This document shows, one piece after another, positions 33,165 to 44,148 of a stretch of 64,000 bases of DNA; position 1 is the first letter of the stretch, and every line of letters begins with the position of its first letter. The notes beneath the pieces were generated by a model. The model saw nothing but the letters and a program-made list of their open reading frames with translations. It ran no database searches and had not been told where the DNA came from. The position numbers and the translations under genes were made by a program. Origin of the DNA: Sanguinoderma infundibulare (Eukaryota > Basidiomycota > Agaricomycetes > Polyporales > Polyporaceae); assembly GCA_032821775.1 (NCBI GenBank), contig JAVLRN010000018.1, positions 417,405-481,404 on the forward strand. Direction: 5' to 3'.

Positions 33165-33499
33165 AGGTCTTTGTATCATCAATTTTTATGCTGTCGTGTT
33201 TTTCGCTATGACCCTATTGCACGCCATGTATCCCCACACATGCACCAAAAGCATACTACCATCGCATTTTTCGGCTTGGTGTCTTTTTATTCCGCTGCAC
33301 GCAACATCAAGGCAGCAATAGGACCTTGCCTCACCTGTCTCGCTCATATACGTGTCCTTGAATTAGTGTAAGCAATGTCGAGAGGTGTCCATCATACGTT
33401 TGTGGATATCGGGTGCTCTCGTAGCCGTTTATTCGATGCTAATAATTCTAACCCTCAGCCCCTTGTTTGATCCATTTTGTTTGATCCATTCACGTTCAA

Positions 33500-34000
33500 C
33501 GTATTCCATGCCCTTCCACGCTCTTGACCACTCCTCTCACACCGACAACCATGTAAATGCGGCTAATGAATTCCTACCTCTCAGGTTCCTTGCACCCGCT
33601 CACTGCCATGATGTCGTCGACGCTAATCCTCGCCCCGACTACTTCTGTACAACGGAGCTTGGGGGCACGCTCCGGAATCGACGCAATTTGAAGCGACACG
33701 TCCGCCGCATCCTGAAGCTCGATGACTCTCCTGAGTCCTCTTCGGTGAGTTCATCTACCCGTCCTGTCCATACACGACCATGCGTTGATAGATTCCATTC
33801 GCTTTTGACACATTCGCTCTGGCCGCGCCGTTCTCTCCGTATCCGTTCCCACCAGCCGTCGTCGAGCATGTTTTCTACGCTGGCCAACCGGCTCCCTTAT
33901 TTCAGTGATTCGCGATCGGTTCCGACTCGGACTCATGTCCTCCGACTCTCCCGCGTACAACTCGCTGCGCTCTGTCCTCCTCACGCTCGGCTTTGTCGCT
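33500..34000 (+). pseudogene. Old fragment of gene X (copy a)
   Basis: This stretch is alignable with the middle of X at 35.9-36.2 kb: a block reading CCGCTCACTGCCATGATGTCGTCGACGCTAATC, then CTGTACAACG and a donor GTGAGTT at 33,745, followed by a similar intron. In the X frame it has stop codons; a different frame of about 130 codons is open by chance. No gene function is claimed. Confidence 0.5.
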
Positions 34001-34279
34001 CATGTCTATATTGACGACAACGCAGAAGACAAATACAACGCAAGAGCGAGTTCGCCGTCGATCCTCCGTCGACGATACATATCATGGTTGCCTTCGCTCC
34101 GTAGTTGAAGCTTAAGGATTACCTGTCAGAAGAGACCCGGTGCGTTCTATGGCACATATGTGCTGTAGAGCTGATTGGCCTGTCGGGCTCAGCGGGCGCA
34201 TTGCCTTGTCGCGAGGACAGGCAAGAACAGCGGACATGACCAGGCCTTCGCCTTATTGGCCATTGTCCTGCGAATGATT

Positions 34280-34700
34280 CTTCTATATGCTGTACGTCTC
34301 TACCCAGAATAACCTCTTCCGTGACGACGCTTCTGTGTATGTATACCCCCTGTACGCTCTCCGGCATCGAAGGACTCGGTTCGTGGCATCATATCCCAGT
34401 GTTCTCTCCTCCTACGACGGCAAGGATCTCTACCTCAAGCAGGAAGCATTCACTGGTTTCCTGTTTACCAGCCCACCGGATGCGCACGAAAAGAAGGCGG
34501 GACGATTCTGGGTGTCAAGAGAATGAGGAAGACTAAGCTCGGTCCGGGCGTGGATCCATCTCCATATTGTGAGTTCCTCCCTTAGTTCGCTTGATTTGTG
34601 CAAAGTCCCATGTAGATGCTGAGCTGCGCTATGCCCAGGATGCCCCTCGCCCTCGTCACGTATGTCTCCCTCAGGAACGCATTGCAATTACGCAACATAT
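34280..34700 (+). other. Possible coding fragment, unrecognised
   Basis: A 79-codon frame at 34,287-34,526 has balanced composition (Leu-Tyr-Leu-Lys-Gln-Glu, Ser-Pro-Pro-Asp-Ala-His-Glu-Lys-Lys) and could be an exon remnant. No partner exons or domain can be shown. Confidence 0.2.
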
Positions 34701-34769
34701 GGTTCCTCGCGCCCTAAACAGCTGCTGTCGCACTTGCTCTGTATGATATCATTCCTATCCCGAACTACA

Positions 34770-35100
34770 GGGCCCATGTGGACGCGGCGGAAGAGTCTCA
34801 AGTCCTCCCATCGAAATCATTCCGTCTGCAGACAATTCTCGATCCCTCGGCCAGTGTCGTCGTTCTTCCCTGGCTCCGCATTCCATCGACCCGTTCACTG
34901 CCATGAAGTCGGCTACACCAATCTACCCTACGACTGCCTCTGTACAACAGAGTTTGCGGGTGCGCTCGGGTTGCTTCAAAAGCTTCATGTCACCGTATGG
35001 GATAGCTTTGGCGCTGAAGGTGTGAAGGCTTCCCAACGTCTCAACCGCTCTTTGGTGAGTTCCTTTCGCCGTCCCACTTACGCATAACTAACATTATTCG
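34770..35100 (+). pseudogene. Old fragment of gene X (copy b)
   Basis: Matches X at GAGTCTCAAGTCCTCCCATCGA, CACTGCCATGAAGTCGGCTACACCAA and TCTGTACAACAGAG, and at the exon end followed by GTGAGTTC and a similar intron. Frame shifts and stops interrupt the X frame. It is more diverged than the copies at 42.4 and 48.5 kb. Confidence 0.55.
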
Positions 35101-35785
35101 CTTTTCACGCACTCGTGTTCCTCCCCTCATCAAAAGCTTCTGAGACCGCGCTTTGTCTCGTTTCCGAAAGCCCTCGCTAATAATGTGCCGTGACATGTCC
35201 CTTGTTTCTGCTTCAACCGTGTCTCTCCTCGGGTGCAGTTCTCCCTGTCTCTAACCGTTGTCGAGAGCCCTCCACCCGGGAGGGCCAGGTAAGCCGCTCA
35301 CCCAGCGGGGACAGACGTTGGACGACTCACAGCCAACAGATAAGATCGCCACTCAGCGTCGCCGGTGCGTTATTAATGTATCTCGTGAACGACGGGGACG
35401 TGATCTTGCCGCTCGGTGACGGCAGCTACCCTCATTAGGCGCGCAACATGAGGTCGACTAACCTGGTTTCTAGCCGTGTTGGCGGCAAGTCATCTTTCGA
35501 TTGGAGACAGTGAGGGGAACTTGTACAGATTGGGTTTTTTCCATCGCCGAATTGCACAGTTTTCCGATGGAAACTGCTGAGCCACAGCATGCGAACTTGC
35601 CTCATAGATGCTTCCTCCGCTTACCACGTCGTACAGCTCGAACCTTTTCCTTCATCGCCTTCCACGGTTACTTGGCCACGACCCAACCCCGCGCGCTCGA
35701 ATCTACTGACATAATCCTATTACAAGGACGCATGCAAATACTGATACCGACGCGGATGCTGATAGATGTTCGTTCCCGCATGGGG
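35101..35785. other. Spacer, no gene recognised
   Basis: Nothing coding is supported. Homology with the X2/X3 5' ends is absent, so X1 seems to have lost its own 5' end here. The 35,501 frame that runs into X1 is open by chance upstream of 35,785. Confidence 0.4.
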
Positions 35786-36636
35786 CCTCGTGGGCACACG
35801 AGCACCCGCGGGATCGTGGCGGATGAGTCCCAAGTCCTCCCATCGATATCCATTCCCTCAGCGGACGACTCCCAACCCCACCTCTGGCACCGCCGTTCGT
35901 CTCTTGCAGGATTTACATCCCCGCTCACTCCCCTGAAGTCATCTACACCAACTCCTGCCGCCGCTGCTTCTTTACAACACAATTTGCGGGCGCACTCGGG
36001 GAGCGATGCGAGTGTTCTGTCTGCCGCATCTGGAGCCTCAATGGCTGTCCAGGAGAACGCTCCTGCGGGTGCGAAGCCGACAGGCATTCTTGGGAGGCTC
36101 CGCAGTGGCAGCCTCGGGACCGCGCTTCGGTGAGTTTCTCTCGCCATCCTGTTCATGCACGACCACGCTGATCGATTTTCTTCCCTTTTCACGCACATGT
36201 TCCGCACGCGCGCAATGTGTGTGTCGTATGTCTCCTTGTCTCTTCACTCAGCTCTCGCCGAGGAGTGCGCCGCTTCGTGCCCGCCATCTCTGCTCTGCCC
36301 CCTCCGACCGCGCCCCTCCCCGCAGTGTCCCCGGTCCCCACGCTGACCAACTCACCTCCTGGTTCCCCTCTCTCGACCGGCGTCGGGAGCCCTTTATCAC
36401 CCACGACGATTGGAATCCCGCGCCAGCCGCTCAGCCGGCGCGCACAGACGTCGAACAACTACGAGCTGGCCGCGTCGCCGTTCACCGTCGGGGGTGTGTC
36501 GCCCATGTGCGTCGTGGAGGACGAGGACGTGTTCCTGGTCGGCACAGCTGCGCTGTTGAAGCGGGCGCAACACGAGATGCAGATCGACTACCCGAGCCCT
36601 GTCGACGGCAACGTACCGTTCGAGTGGAGGACCTAG
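35786..36636 (+). CDS. Gene X1: Ser/Pro-rich protein of unknown function, 5' end lost or displaced
   Basis: Exon about 35,786-36,131 and exon about 36,260-36,636 join in frame across an intron with donor GTGAGT. The product has Ala-Asp-Glu-Ser-Gln-Val-Leu, Ser-Ser-Leu-Ala-Gly-Phe, Gln-Glu-Asn-Ala-Pro-Ala-Gly-Ala-Lys and Gly-Ile-Leu-Gly-Arg-Leu-Arg-Ser. A C-terminal block follows, with Asn-Asn-Tyr-Glu-Leu-Ala-Ala-Ser-Pro-Phe, Met-Cys-Val-Val-Glu and Phe-Glu-Trp-Arg-Thr-stop. It is the only copy whose second exon is whole, but similarity to X2/X3 begins only at 35,790, so its native first codons are missing or replaced. Largely disordered, no membrane segment. Unknown family. Confidence 0.5.
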
Positions 36637-37485
36637 ATTCTCTTCTTCTGGTGTTTGTTTTGCATCATTCATACTTACGACGAGTGCTCCTGGAGAACAT
36701 CGCACGTCAAATAATCGCTGCATCGTTTTCTCAACAACCACTGACTATTAGAGACAGTCCCGACCCCCACATATTATTATGTATGCGTACTCACATGACG
36801 AACGATCCTTCGAGCTCCACTACCTCTGCTACATGTCTCACTCCCGCCTTCCCCGTAATGAAACCGTGCCTGTCAGATACACCCACCGCTTACCATATTG
36901 TGCAATGCTTAAACCGTACTGTCTCTACCTCATGTTCGGCCCCGGCACACGTCCCACCTCCCGCGTTCGGAATTAGATGTGACACTGGCCGACGTAATCC
37001 TAATACAAGTACGCTTACAACTATCGATCCTGGCACACACCGCGAGATGATACTGATACCGCAACTTGAATGTACAGGTGAACCTTGTACGTGATGCCTC
37101 GTTGGCTGTGTCGTGTCGGAGTGTGTGCAGCTTCCGCGTCGTCGAGTTGGCGGTGCGTAACCAGTCCGGCACCAAAGCTGTGTAAATCCTTCGCTCTCTC
37201 GACGTTCAAACTCGCTGGTGGGGGCCTATGTCATCTGGCGTAAGTGTGAACCCACCCAGCATATGTTAGAATTGACAATTCAGTGAAGCGTCTGCAGGTT
37301 CATCGAACGAAGGTTTAATTCACTCGACGAGGGCGCAGGGTATATTTAAGCTCCGAACCAACGTGTGGACGACCCGGAGCTTCTGCGAGCCGCCGGAAGA
37401 CTCCAAGCTTTCGGGGATACTGCGACGGAGCCCTGTCCTGCCCATACTATCTCACCGGCCACGCCGCATCTGTCCTTGAACGACG
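36637..37485. promoter_or_regulatory. X-Y spacer and promoter of F-box/WD40 gene 1
   Basis: A sequence of about 850 bp that recurs at 43,300-44,148 and 49,400-50,215. It contains a small frame at 36,783-37,094 (104 codons) conserved in copy 2 (43,443-43,748) but frameshifted in copy 3, and a TATA-like GGGTATATTTAAGCTC near 37,335. Regulatory content is inferred from conservation across three copies. Confidence 0.5.
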
Positions 37486-39848
37486 ATGGACTCCTCGCCC
37501 TCCTCACCCTCCTCACCCGGTTCCCCAGTCTCCAGCACTCAACTCCCTATTCCTCCCGCGCTCCCGTGGGAAGTCATCGAGAGGGTCATCGGCCACTGTC
37601 CAAATGACGATTACTATGGTCACTGGGCCTTATACAACTTTTCCCTCACATGTCGCCAACTCCGTCCTCGCAGTCTTTGTCTACTGGTTGCACACCTCCA
37701 GTTCCACGGCACCGATCAGATCATCGGCTTTTGCGACCTCCTTCGCGCCAAACCCCACCTCGCCCCCCTCGTTCGGTTGATGTCCATGGACCCGACCGAC
37801 TTGGTGCCTTCCCTCCCCCTTAAACTCCTCCCCAATCTCACCGGAATCGAATTCACTGCTCGATCCCACCGCTACGTTGTCGTTCTGCCACACAAGACTA
37901 GTCTCACATTCTGTCGGGCATCTGGAACACACATTCAGAGGCTACGATTCTATCACATTACTTTTGCGACAGGTCTGGACTTTGTCCGGCTACTCTCTGC
38001 ATTTCCGAACGTCAAAGACCTCGCCTGCCTGCGACTGTATATCGAGAATGACGCTGGCCCACATCTGACTGCACCTGGACAACAATCATGCAGACGATTA
38101 CAGCTAAGGACACTCGAAGTGAGGACCGACATGACCCGGCACGTATCCAGGACAATGGCTGACCTGTGCATCCTCATTTCAGATAGATAACTGTATGGAT
38201 GATGCCACAATCAAGTTTCTGTTGGAGTTGGCGAAACCCACTGTGGAGACTCTAACCGTGAACCTCGGTGAGTTCACCAGTATCTTACGGTTCGCTATGC
38301 TTGACCATTCATATACTCCACTTTTCATGTTCAGAGAGTAGGGTGGTTTTATTTCCGCCCCCACAATCAGCGGCAAACTGGGCTCGACTGCACTCGCTGA
38401 CCTTCAGGTTGTCGTTCGAGACCAAACTCATCGAGCCGGTTGTCGATTTTTTGAAGAGTGTCCAACCCCCAAACCCGAAAGAGGTTACAGTAACCCTTTC
38501 AGACTACATTCATTTTGGAATGACAATGTTGCGCGGAGAACAGAGGGATTTGCCACTCAGATTCTTAGAGTTGGATCAGGAACTGCACCGTTTCCCTCAA
38601 CCTCAAATAAACATCTCCATCGACAATGCACTCCATCCTCGCAGACAGCATTTCTGGACTCAAGAGTTCAGGAGGTACTTCCCCACGATGCACGAACGGA
38701 ACACGCTTGTAGTTGAATCGCGGTGGGGCCTGTGTGCGTCCCAGAGGCACTGATATAATGTGCCAATGTCACTAATCATTTGTCGATGTGTAGCGACTCC
38801 CAATGGCCACGACAGCAATGTAACATCGCTTGCTATTTCTCCGGACAGCAAGTGGATCGCAACCGGGTCTTCGGACTCCACGATCATCCTCTGGGACTCG
38901 GACGGCCAGGTCGCCCATGAATGGATTGCTCATGAAGGAGGCGTGGCGTCACTGTCCTTCTCCCCAGACAGTCAGTATCTCGTATCTGCAGGCGAGGATA
39001 GGACGAGGTTGGTCGCGATTTGGGATATCACCCGGGGTCGCTTCCAAGTCGCAAGACTCGAGGGTTACGGACCCTGCCAATGGTCCCCCGATGGAACCAT
39101 GATCGCCTTCCTATGCGACAACACCCCTGATCCCGCATCCAATTCCGAAGCTCACATCGCCGTGTGCCTGTGGGATTTCCGGACGTCCCAGCAGGTCCAC
39201 CTCCTAGCATTCATAGGGCATTCCCTCGACTCCTTCTGCTTCTCCCCGGACGGGCGCTGGATTGCATCACCTTTCAACGGGGACAATGAAGGCTGTTGCG
39301 TCTGGGATGTGGCATTGGGCACGCTACACACCGTCCTTCGAGGTCACGAGGAGTGGATCAGGCGTGCTGCTTTCCATCCCGGCAGCGCACTCCTCGCCAC
39401 GGTGTCTCATGACTACACAGTCCAGCTCTGGGACGTGGACACAGGAAAGGAGCTGCTCATGTTGAGCGGACATACGCACTGGGTATGCGATGTGACGTTT
39501 TCGCCAGACGGTGCGTTGATCCTACCCTCATCGCACGACAAGACGGGGATGATCTGGGATGCGAATACCGGGGCGATGCTCCTGTCGCTCAATGGGCATG
39601 ACGACTGCGTCAATGCTTCGTGCTTCTCTCCATGCGGGCAGTACGTCGCATCGGCGTCGGACGACAAAACGGTGCGACTGTGGAGGATTAGAGACGGCGC
39701 GTGCGTGGAGGCGTTCCGCGAGCATGGGACCCGCGTTACCGAAGTCGCCTTCTCGCCAGATGGGAGAACCCTGTCGTCGGGCGCGGACAATGGGTCTGTT
39801 TTCATTCGACGCCTTTCTGATATTATCCCCGCAGATAGTTGCTTGTAA
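37486..39848 (+). CDS. F-box/WD40 protein, tandem copy 1
   Basis: Exons 37486-38118, 38183-38267, 38335-38733, 38794-39848; 2172 nt, 723 aa. A short Ser-Ser-Pro repeat at the N-terminus is followed by an F-box-like segment (about 28-70; Leu-Pro-Trp-Glu-Val-Ile-Glu-Arg-Val-Ile and Ser-Leu-Thr-Cys-Arg-Gln-Leu). Next are a Leu-rich helical middle region and, from about residue 375, seven or so WD repeats with Trp-Asp/Trp-Arg ends and Phe-Ser-Pro-Asp-Gly motifs. Such proteins usually serve as substrate receptors of SCF ubiquitin ligases, the F-box binding Skp1 and the propeller binding substrate; this role is inferred. The stop seen if one reads through near 38,751 is inside a 60-bp intron (GTGCGT donor). 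It is the first of three tandem paralogues. Confidence 0.85.
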
Positions 39849-40326
39849 GATACCAATGTAGCACAGGTAGCTTGAGCGGCCTTGATGTATGCTGTTATGT
39901 ACGTACGCCATCTTCGTGTATTCTCGGACTTGGGAATCACTTCTTGCTACGATGAGCGCCGTACCAAAATTCTGTACAGAGGTTACAGCATCGTGCGCTT
40001 AGGCCGCAGAACGCACAAACGTTTCGTCATCATTCCAGCTTGCAGCACCAGATCAGCATGCCAATGCCAGAGAAGCAACACACTCAACGTCTCCAATCGG
40101 CATCGCTGCACCACTGGAAGGGTTGGATCATAGCATGAAATGTATTCTTCCAAGATCAACCCCTCGCACTCGACAACACGTCACTTGGAATCTTGAATGC
40201 AGGGCAAGCCATGAGCTACGCATCACCATCCAGAGTTTGCATCGAACACCTACAGCGATCCACATGCAACCCAATGGCCACCCGCACACATCCCCATCCA
40301 ACCACAACTTACGCCAAAACGAGCGG
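39849..40326. other. Convergent spacer between Y1 and Z1
   Basis: The 3' flanks of the F-box/WD40 gene and the minus-strand ataxin-3-like gene. The equivalent spacers at about 46,536-46,980 and 52,621-53,030 are recognisable by shared stretches such as AAGACATGAGCTAC. No gene is seen. Confidence 0.5.
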
Positions 40327-42165
40327 TCAACCTCCGAACCTCGCAAGCCGCATCTTCCTGATCTCCTCCAAGCTCGGCTGCTCCGCCGGCGGCCCCTCGC
40401 TCTCCGCCTCCGACTCCGTCTCAAACTCGGATGATGGCTGCCGCTGAATCGCAGGCGGCGCAAGGGCCTCGGGCGTTCGTGTCTGTTCAAGCTGCGACGA
40501 CATCGTAGCCCGCGCCACGGGCGGGGTGGGTATCGGTGGCGGGGTGGGCACGCGGAAGCCGGCGGGGACGGTCTCGAGGGACGCACGCAGCGCAGCCTGG
40601 AGCTCCTGGTCCTCGTCGTCGTACACGCGGTGCTGCTGCCACGTCGGGGCGTTGTGCGGCCTTGGTACGGAATCAGAGCGCGAGCCTTGTCCCTGGACCA
40701 TCGCCTCGCTCTCCGCGATTGCTCGTCGGAAAACCTCGTCCTCGTCTGCTTCTGGCTCTTCGGGACCGCCACTGGGACCGCCAGCACGGCGTGCTTGTTG
40801 GAGGCGCGACGCCATGTTGATGCGTGCAATCTCCTCCTCGTACTGCTTTTGTAGCGCGACCTCCTGCGCCCGGCGCATCTGCTCCATGACCGCGCGCTGG
40901 CGCGTCATGCTCGCGAGGATCTGATCCTCGGGCTCGGGCTGCTCATGGACGCGCGCCTGCGTCTGGACGTGCGCGCCGGTCTCGTCTTCCTCCTCGTCGA
41001 TCTCGATCACATCGTAGTCGCGATTGATCGGGATGCCAGAGGCCGTTCGCGAGGGCGGTTGGACAGGCGGAGGGTTGGGTGCATCAAAACGTTGGGGGAT
41101 GTACTCGCCGTAGTCACCGCCTGCGAGCTCGGCTTGGAGTGCGGCTTGGAGTTCCATGTCTTCATCCTCGAAGCCTTCGAGGTGTGACTGAGACGACGAC
41201 GCGCCTGGGTAGGGATTGGAGTGGCCTGTTGGATCTTCGACATAGGCGAACATCTCGTCTACTGCTGTGCGGGAGAGGGCGAGTGGTCCTGCGGCATCTC
41301 TCTGGGTGACTGCGAAGATCGTGTAGCCTGCCGGACAATTGTCATCAGTCTTCTGTATATGGTAGAGCATTAACAGTGGCGTACCATTCTCTCGCACTTG
41401 ATGGAGAAACATTCCTAGGTGAAGGTTTCCGATGCGTTGCGGGGTATCGTTGCTGGAGTTGAGGTCGAACCAGAATCCGCCTCCGGGATCAGCCTCGGGA
41501 TTGGGATCGAGGGAGACGTTGCCGAATCGTCGTAATGTGTACCAATGAAGGTCATGGTTCAGCACGAATGCCAATTGAGTCCTAGCACTGGGTCAGCGTA
41601 CAGCACATAACGCAATACCCGGCCAGTGGCGTACTCGGGATGGGGGTGGTGAGGTCTCTGGCTTTGTGCCTCCCAAGGAATAAGGCTAGAGGCAGAAGGG
41701 AAGTTAGAAACAATATGGAGACGCGTATAACCAAGGCGAGTGCGCACTCGAGACCAAAATTCTGCAGGGCCTTCTGCATGACTTGCACGGAGAAGAAACC
41801 TGCGCCACGAGGGATGTCGTGGGTGAAATGAAAGACAAAGATGTGTTTGAAGCGTACCTGAGTCGTCCATGTTCATGCTCGTCGCTGCACGCGCATCGTC
41901 ATGTAATGCGAGGTTCTCATCCTGATCTAGTCCGCGAGCGATCTCTGCAAGTTCGGCGGCAGAGAACTGACTCAGAAATGTCAGGGTCGGCAGGTGAGCG
42001 ATGGATCAAACAGAGACTCACATAGTGTCCCTCTGAAAGACGCAAAACAAGTGTCCGCGAATGGAGAAACCCGTGCACTCACGCAAAAGAGAGTTGAGCG
42101 CATGCTGGGCGCAGAGCATGGACCCTGGCGCCTGCCTCTCGAAGTAGATCGATAAGGTTGATTTT
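40327..42165 (-). CDS. Ataxin-3-like Josephin deubiquitinase with ubiquitin-interacting motifs (Z1)
   Basis: The N-terminal exons (about 42,160 down to 41,560) give Pro-Gly-Ser-Met-Leu-Cys-Ala-Gln-His-Ala-Leu-Asn-Ser-Leu-Leu-Gln-Gly-His-Tyr. This is the Josephin catalytic Cys box, followed by Phe-Ser-Ala-Ala-Glu-Leu and Met-Asn-Met-Asp-Asp-Ser-Gly-Phe-Phe-Ser. The large exon supplies the catalytic His and Asn region (Leu-Asn-His-Asp-Leu-His-Trp-Tyr-Thr-Leu-Arg-Arg-Phe-Gly). The C-terminal part has three UIM-like segments (Glu-Leu-Gln-Ala-Ala-Leu types, one as Arg-Arg-Ala-Ile-Ala-Glu-Ser-Glu) and Glu/Gln-rich helices. Family role: trimming ubiquitin chains in proteasome and Cdc48/p97 pathways. 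An intron just after Val-Arg-Glu-Asn rejoins Gly-Tyr-Thr-Ile-Phe. The exact start and the splice near 41,700 are uncertain. It is the only intact copy of three. Confidence 0.82.
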
Positions 42166-42427
42166 CGGGACGGTTTTTCTCTCCCGTCCCCCACCTCGCC
42201 CGCCTCAAAAGGCTTGCCATCCAGTCCCCCTCGCCCCCGTCATCTCTCGCCCTCCTGGGCCCGACTCTCCATACCCTGCCCCATCTCGTCCTTCTTGCGT
42301 GTAATCCATTCACAGTGCTCCACGACTATCACGCTCCACCGTATAGCATCACTCTAATCTGCTACTCACGACACTTCATACCCATTCCACCTCGAGCTCC
42401 GAACGCGAAGTCAAACCTAGATACAAT

Positions 42428-43374
42428 ATGTCCGCCACGCTGGGCTACTCTTCCTTGTTTACTTCCGGCCTCCTTGCGCCCAACCCCCTAAGTACGCAGG
42501 CATCTCCACCCCCTTCTCCATCTACGCCATGAGCCGCCGCCGCCACACTCGCACTGGAACATACCACGCCTACGGCGCACACGAGCACCCGTAGGAGCGT
42601 GGTGGATGAGTCCCAAGTCCTCCCGTCGATATCCATTCCCTCTGCGGACGACCCCCGACCCCGCCTCCGGCGCCGCCGTTCCTGCCTCGCAGGCTCCACC
42701 CCCCGCTCACCCCCCTCAAGTCCTCGACACCAACCCGCGCCGCGGTTGCTTCTTTACAACACAGCTTGCGGACGCGCTCGGGGAGCGATGGAAGCGTTCT
42801 CTCCGCCGCATCTGGAGCTTCGATGGCTCTTCAGGAGAACGCTCCTGCTGGTGCGAAGCCGACAGGCATTCTTGGGAGCCTCCGCAGTGGGAGCCTCGGG
42901 ACCGCTCTTCGGTAAGTTCCTCTCACCATTTTACATACATGACCATCTGTTGGTCAGTCTTGTTCGCGCTTTCAACGTATATTTTCGGCCTGCGCGCAAT
43001 GTGTACGCCGTGCGCCTCCTTGTCTCTCCCATCCACCTCTCGGCCAGGACTGCGCCGCTTCATTCCCGCCATACCTGCTCTCCTTCTCCAACTGTGTCCC
43101 TCACCTGCAGCCCCACCCCCCGGTATGCTGACCAACTCGCCCACGACGACCAGAATCCCCCAGTCGGCGCACACAGATGTTGGACAACTACGAGCTGGCT
43201 GCGTCGCCGTTCAGGGTAGGGGGTGCATCGCTGATGTGCGTCGTGGAGAACTACACGAGCCCTGTCGATAGTAACTTGCGGTTCGAGTGGAGGACCGAGA
43301 CTCTGTTTTTCTTGCGTTCATTTTGCTACGTTCATGTTTATGACGAGTGCTATAGGAGAGCACTGCACGCCTAA
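42428..43374 (+). pseudogene. Gene X2, degraded copy
   Basis: This copy keeps a plausible native start at 42,428 (Met-Ser-Ala-Thr-Leu-Gly-Tyr-Ser), about 260 bp divergent from Z1. The frame meets TGA near 42,530, where copy 3 continues with a sense codon. The middle exon with Gln-Glu-Asn-Ala-Pro-Ala-Gly-Ala-Lys is conserved in the X frame up to its donor near 42,912. In the last exon a deletion removes the segment with Phe-Leu-Val-Gly and Leu-Leu-Lys-Arg, and the frame is lost before Asn-Tyr-Glu-Leu-Ala-Ala-Ser. I read it as a pseudogene; the start does show what the X1 N-terminus probably looked like. Confidence 0.65.
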
Positions 43375-44148
43375 TCATCGCCGCACCTTCTTTAATTCGA
43401 CGACCACTTAGAGACAGTTCTGGCCTCCACATATTATTATGTATGCGTACTCACATGACGAACGATCCTCCAATATCTCCGCTACATGTCTCACTCCCCG
43501 ACCGTCCCCGTAATGAACCTTGCCTGTCAGGTACACCCACCGCTTACCATATTGTACAATGCTTAAATCGTACTGTTTCTACCTCATGTTCGGCCCCTGC
43601 ACATGACCAACCGCCTGCGTTCGGAATTAGATATGACACTGGCCGACGTAATCCTAATACAAGTACGCATACGACTATCGATCCTGGCGCACACCGCGAG
43701 ATGATACTGATACCCCAACTTGAATGTACAGGTGAACCTTGTGCGTGATGCCTCGTTGGCTGTGCCGTGTCGGAGTGTGTTCAGCTTCCGCGCAATCATC
43801 GAGTTGTGGTAGATTGCGGTGTGTAACCAGTGCTGCCCCAAAGCTGTGTAAATCCTTCACTCTCCCGACGTTCAAACTCGCTGGTGCGGGCCTATGTCAT
43901 CTGGCGTGAGTTTGAAGCCACCCAGCATATGTTAGGATTGACAATTCAGTGAAGCGACTGCAGGTTCATCGAACCGAAGTTTAATTGACTTGACGAGGGG
44001 GCAGGGTATATTTGAGCTCTGAACGAACGTGTGGACGAGCTGGAGCTTCTACGAGCCGCCGGAAGACTCCAAGCTTTCGGGGATACTGCGGCCGAGCCCT
44101 GTCCTGCCCATATCTCACCGGCCACACCGCATCTGTCCTTGAACGACG
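43375..44148. promoter_or_regulatory. X-Y spacer and promoter of F-box/WD40 gene 2
   Basis: Second copy of the conserved spacer, with a small frame at 43,443-43,748 (101 codons) closely matching 36,783-37,094, and a TATA-like GGGTATATTTGAGCTC near 44,005. Confidence 0.5.

Larger units (their letters stand above)
35786..42427 (+). repeat. Tandem unit 1 (X1-Y1-Z1)
   Basis: First of three directly repeated units. The Y starts are spaced 6,663 bp (37,486 to 44,149) and 6,067 bp (44,149 to 50,216). It holds the best X second exon, a complete Y and the only intact Z. Confidence 0.88.

Noticed and set aside
38734..38793. Stop codon apparently separating an F-box gene from a WD40 gene
   Set aside because: A GTGCGT...TAG intron joins both parts in frame in all three paralogues, and Y2 reads through without a stop.
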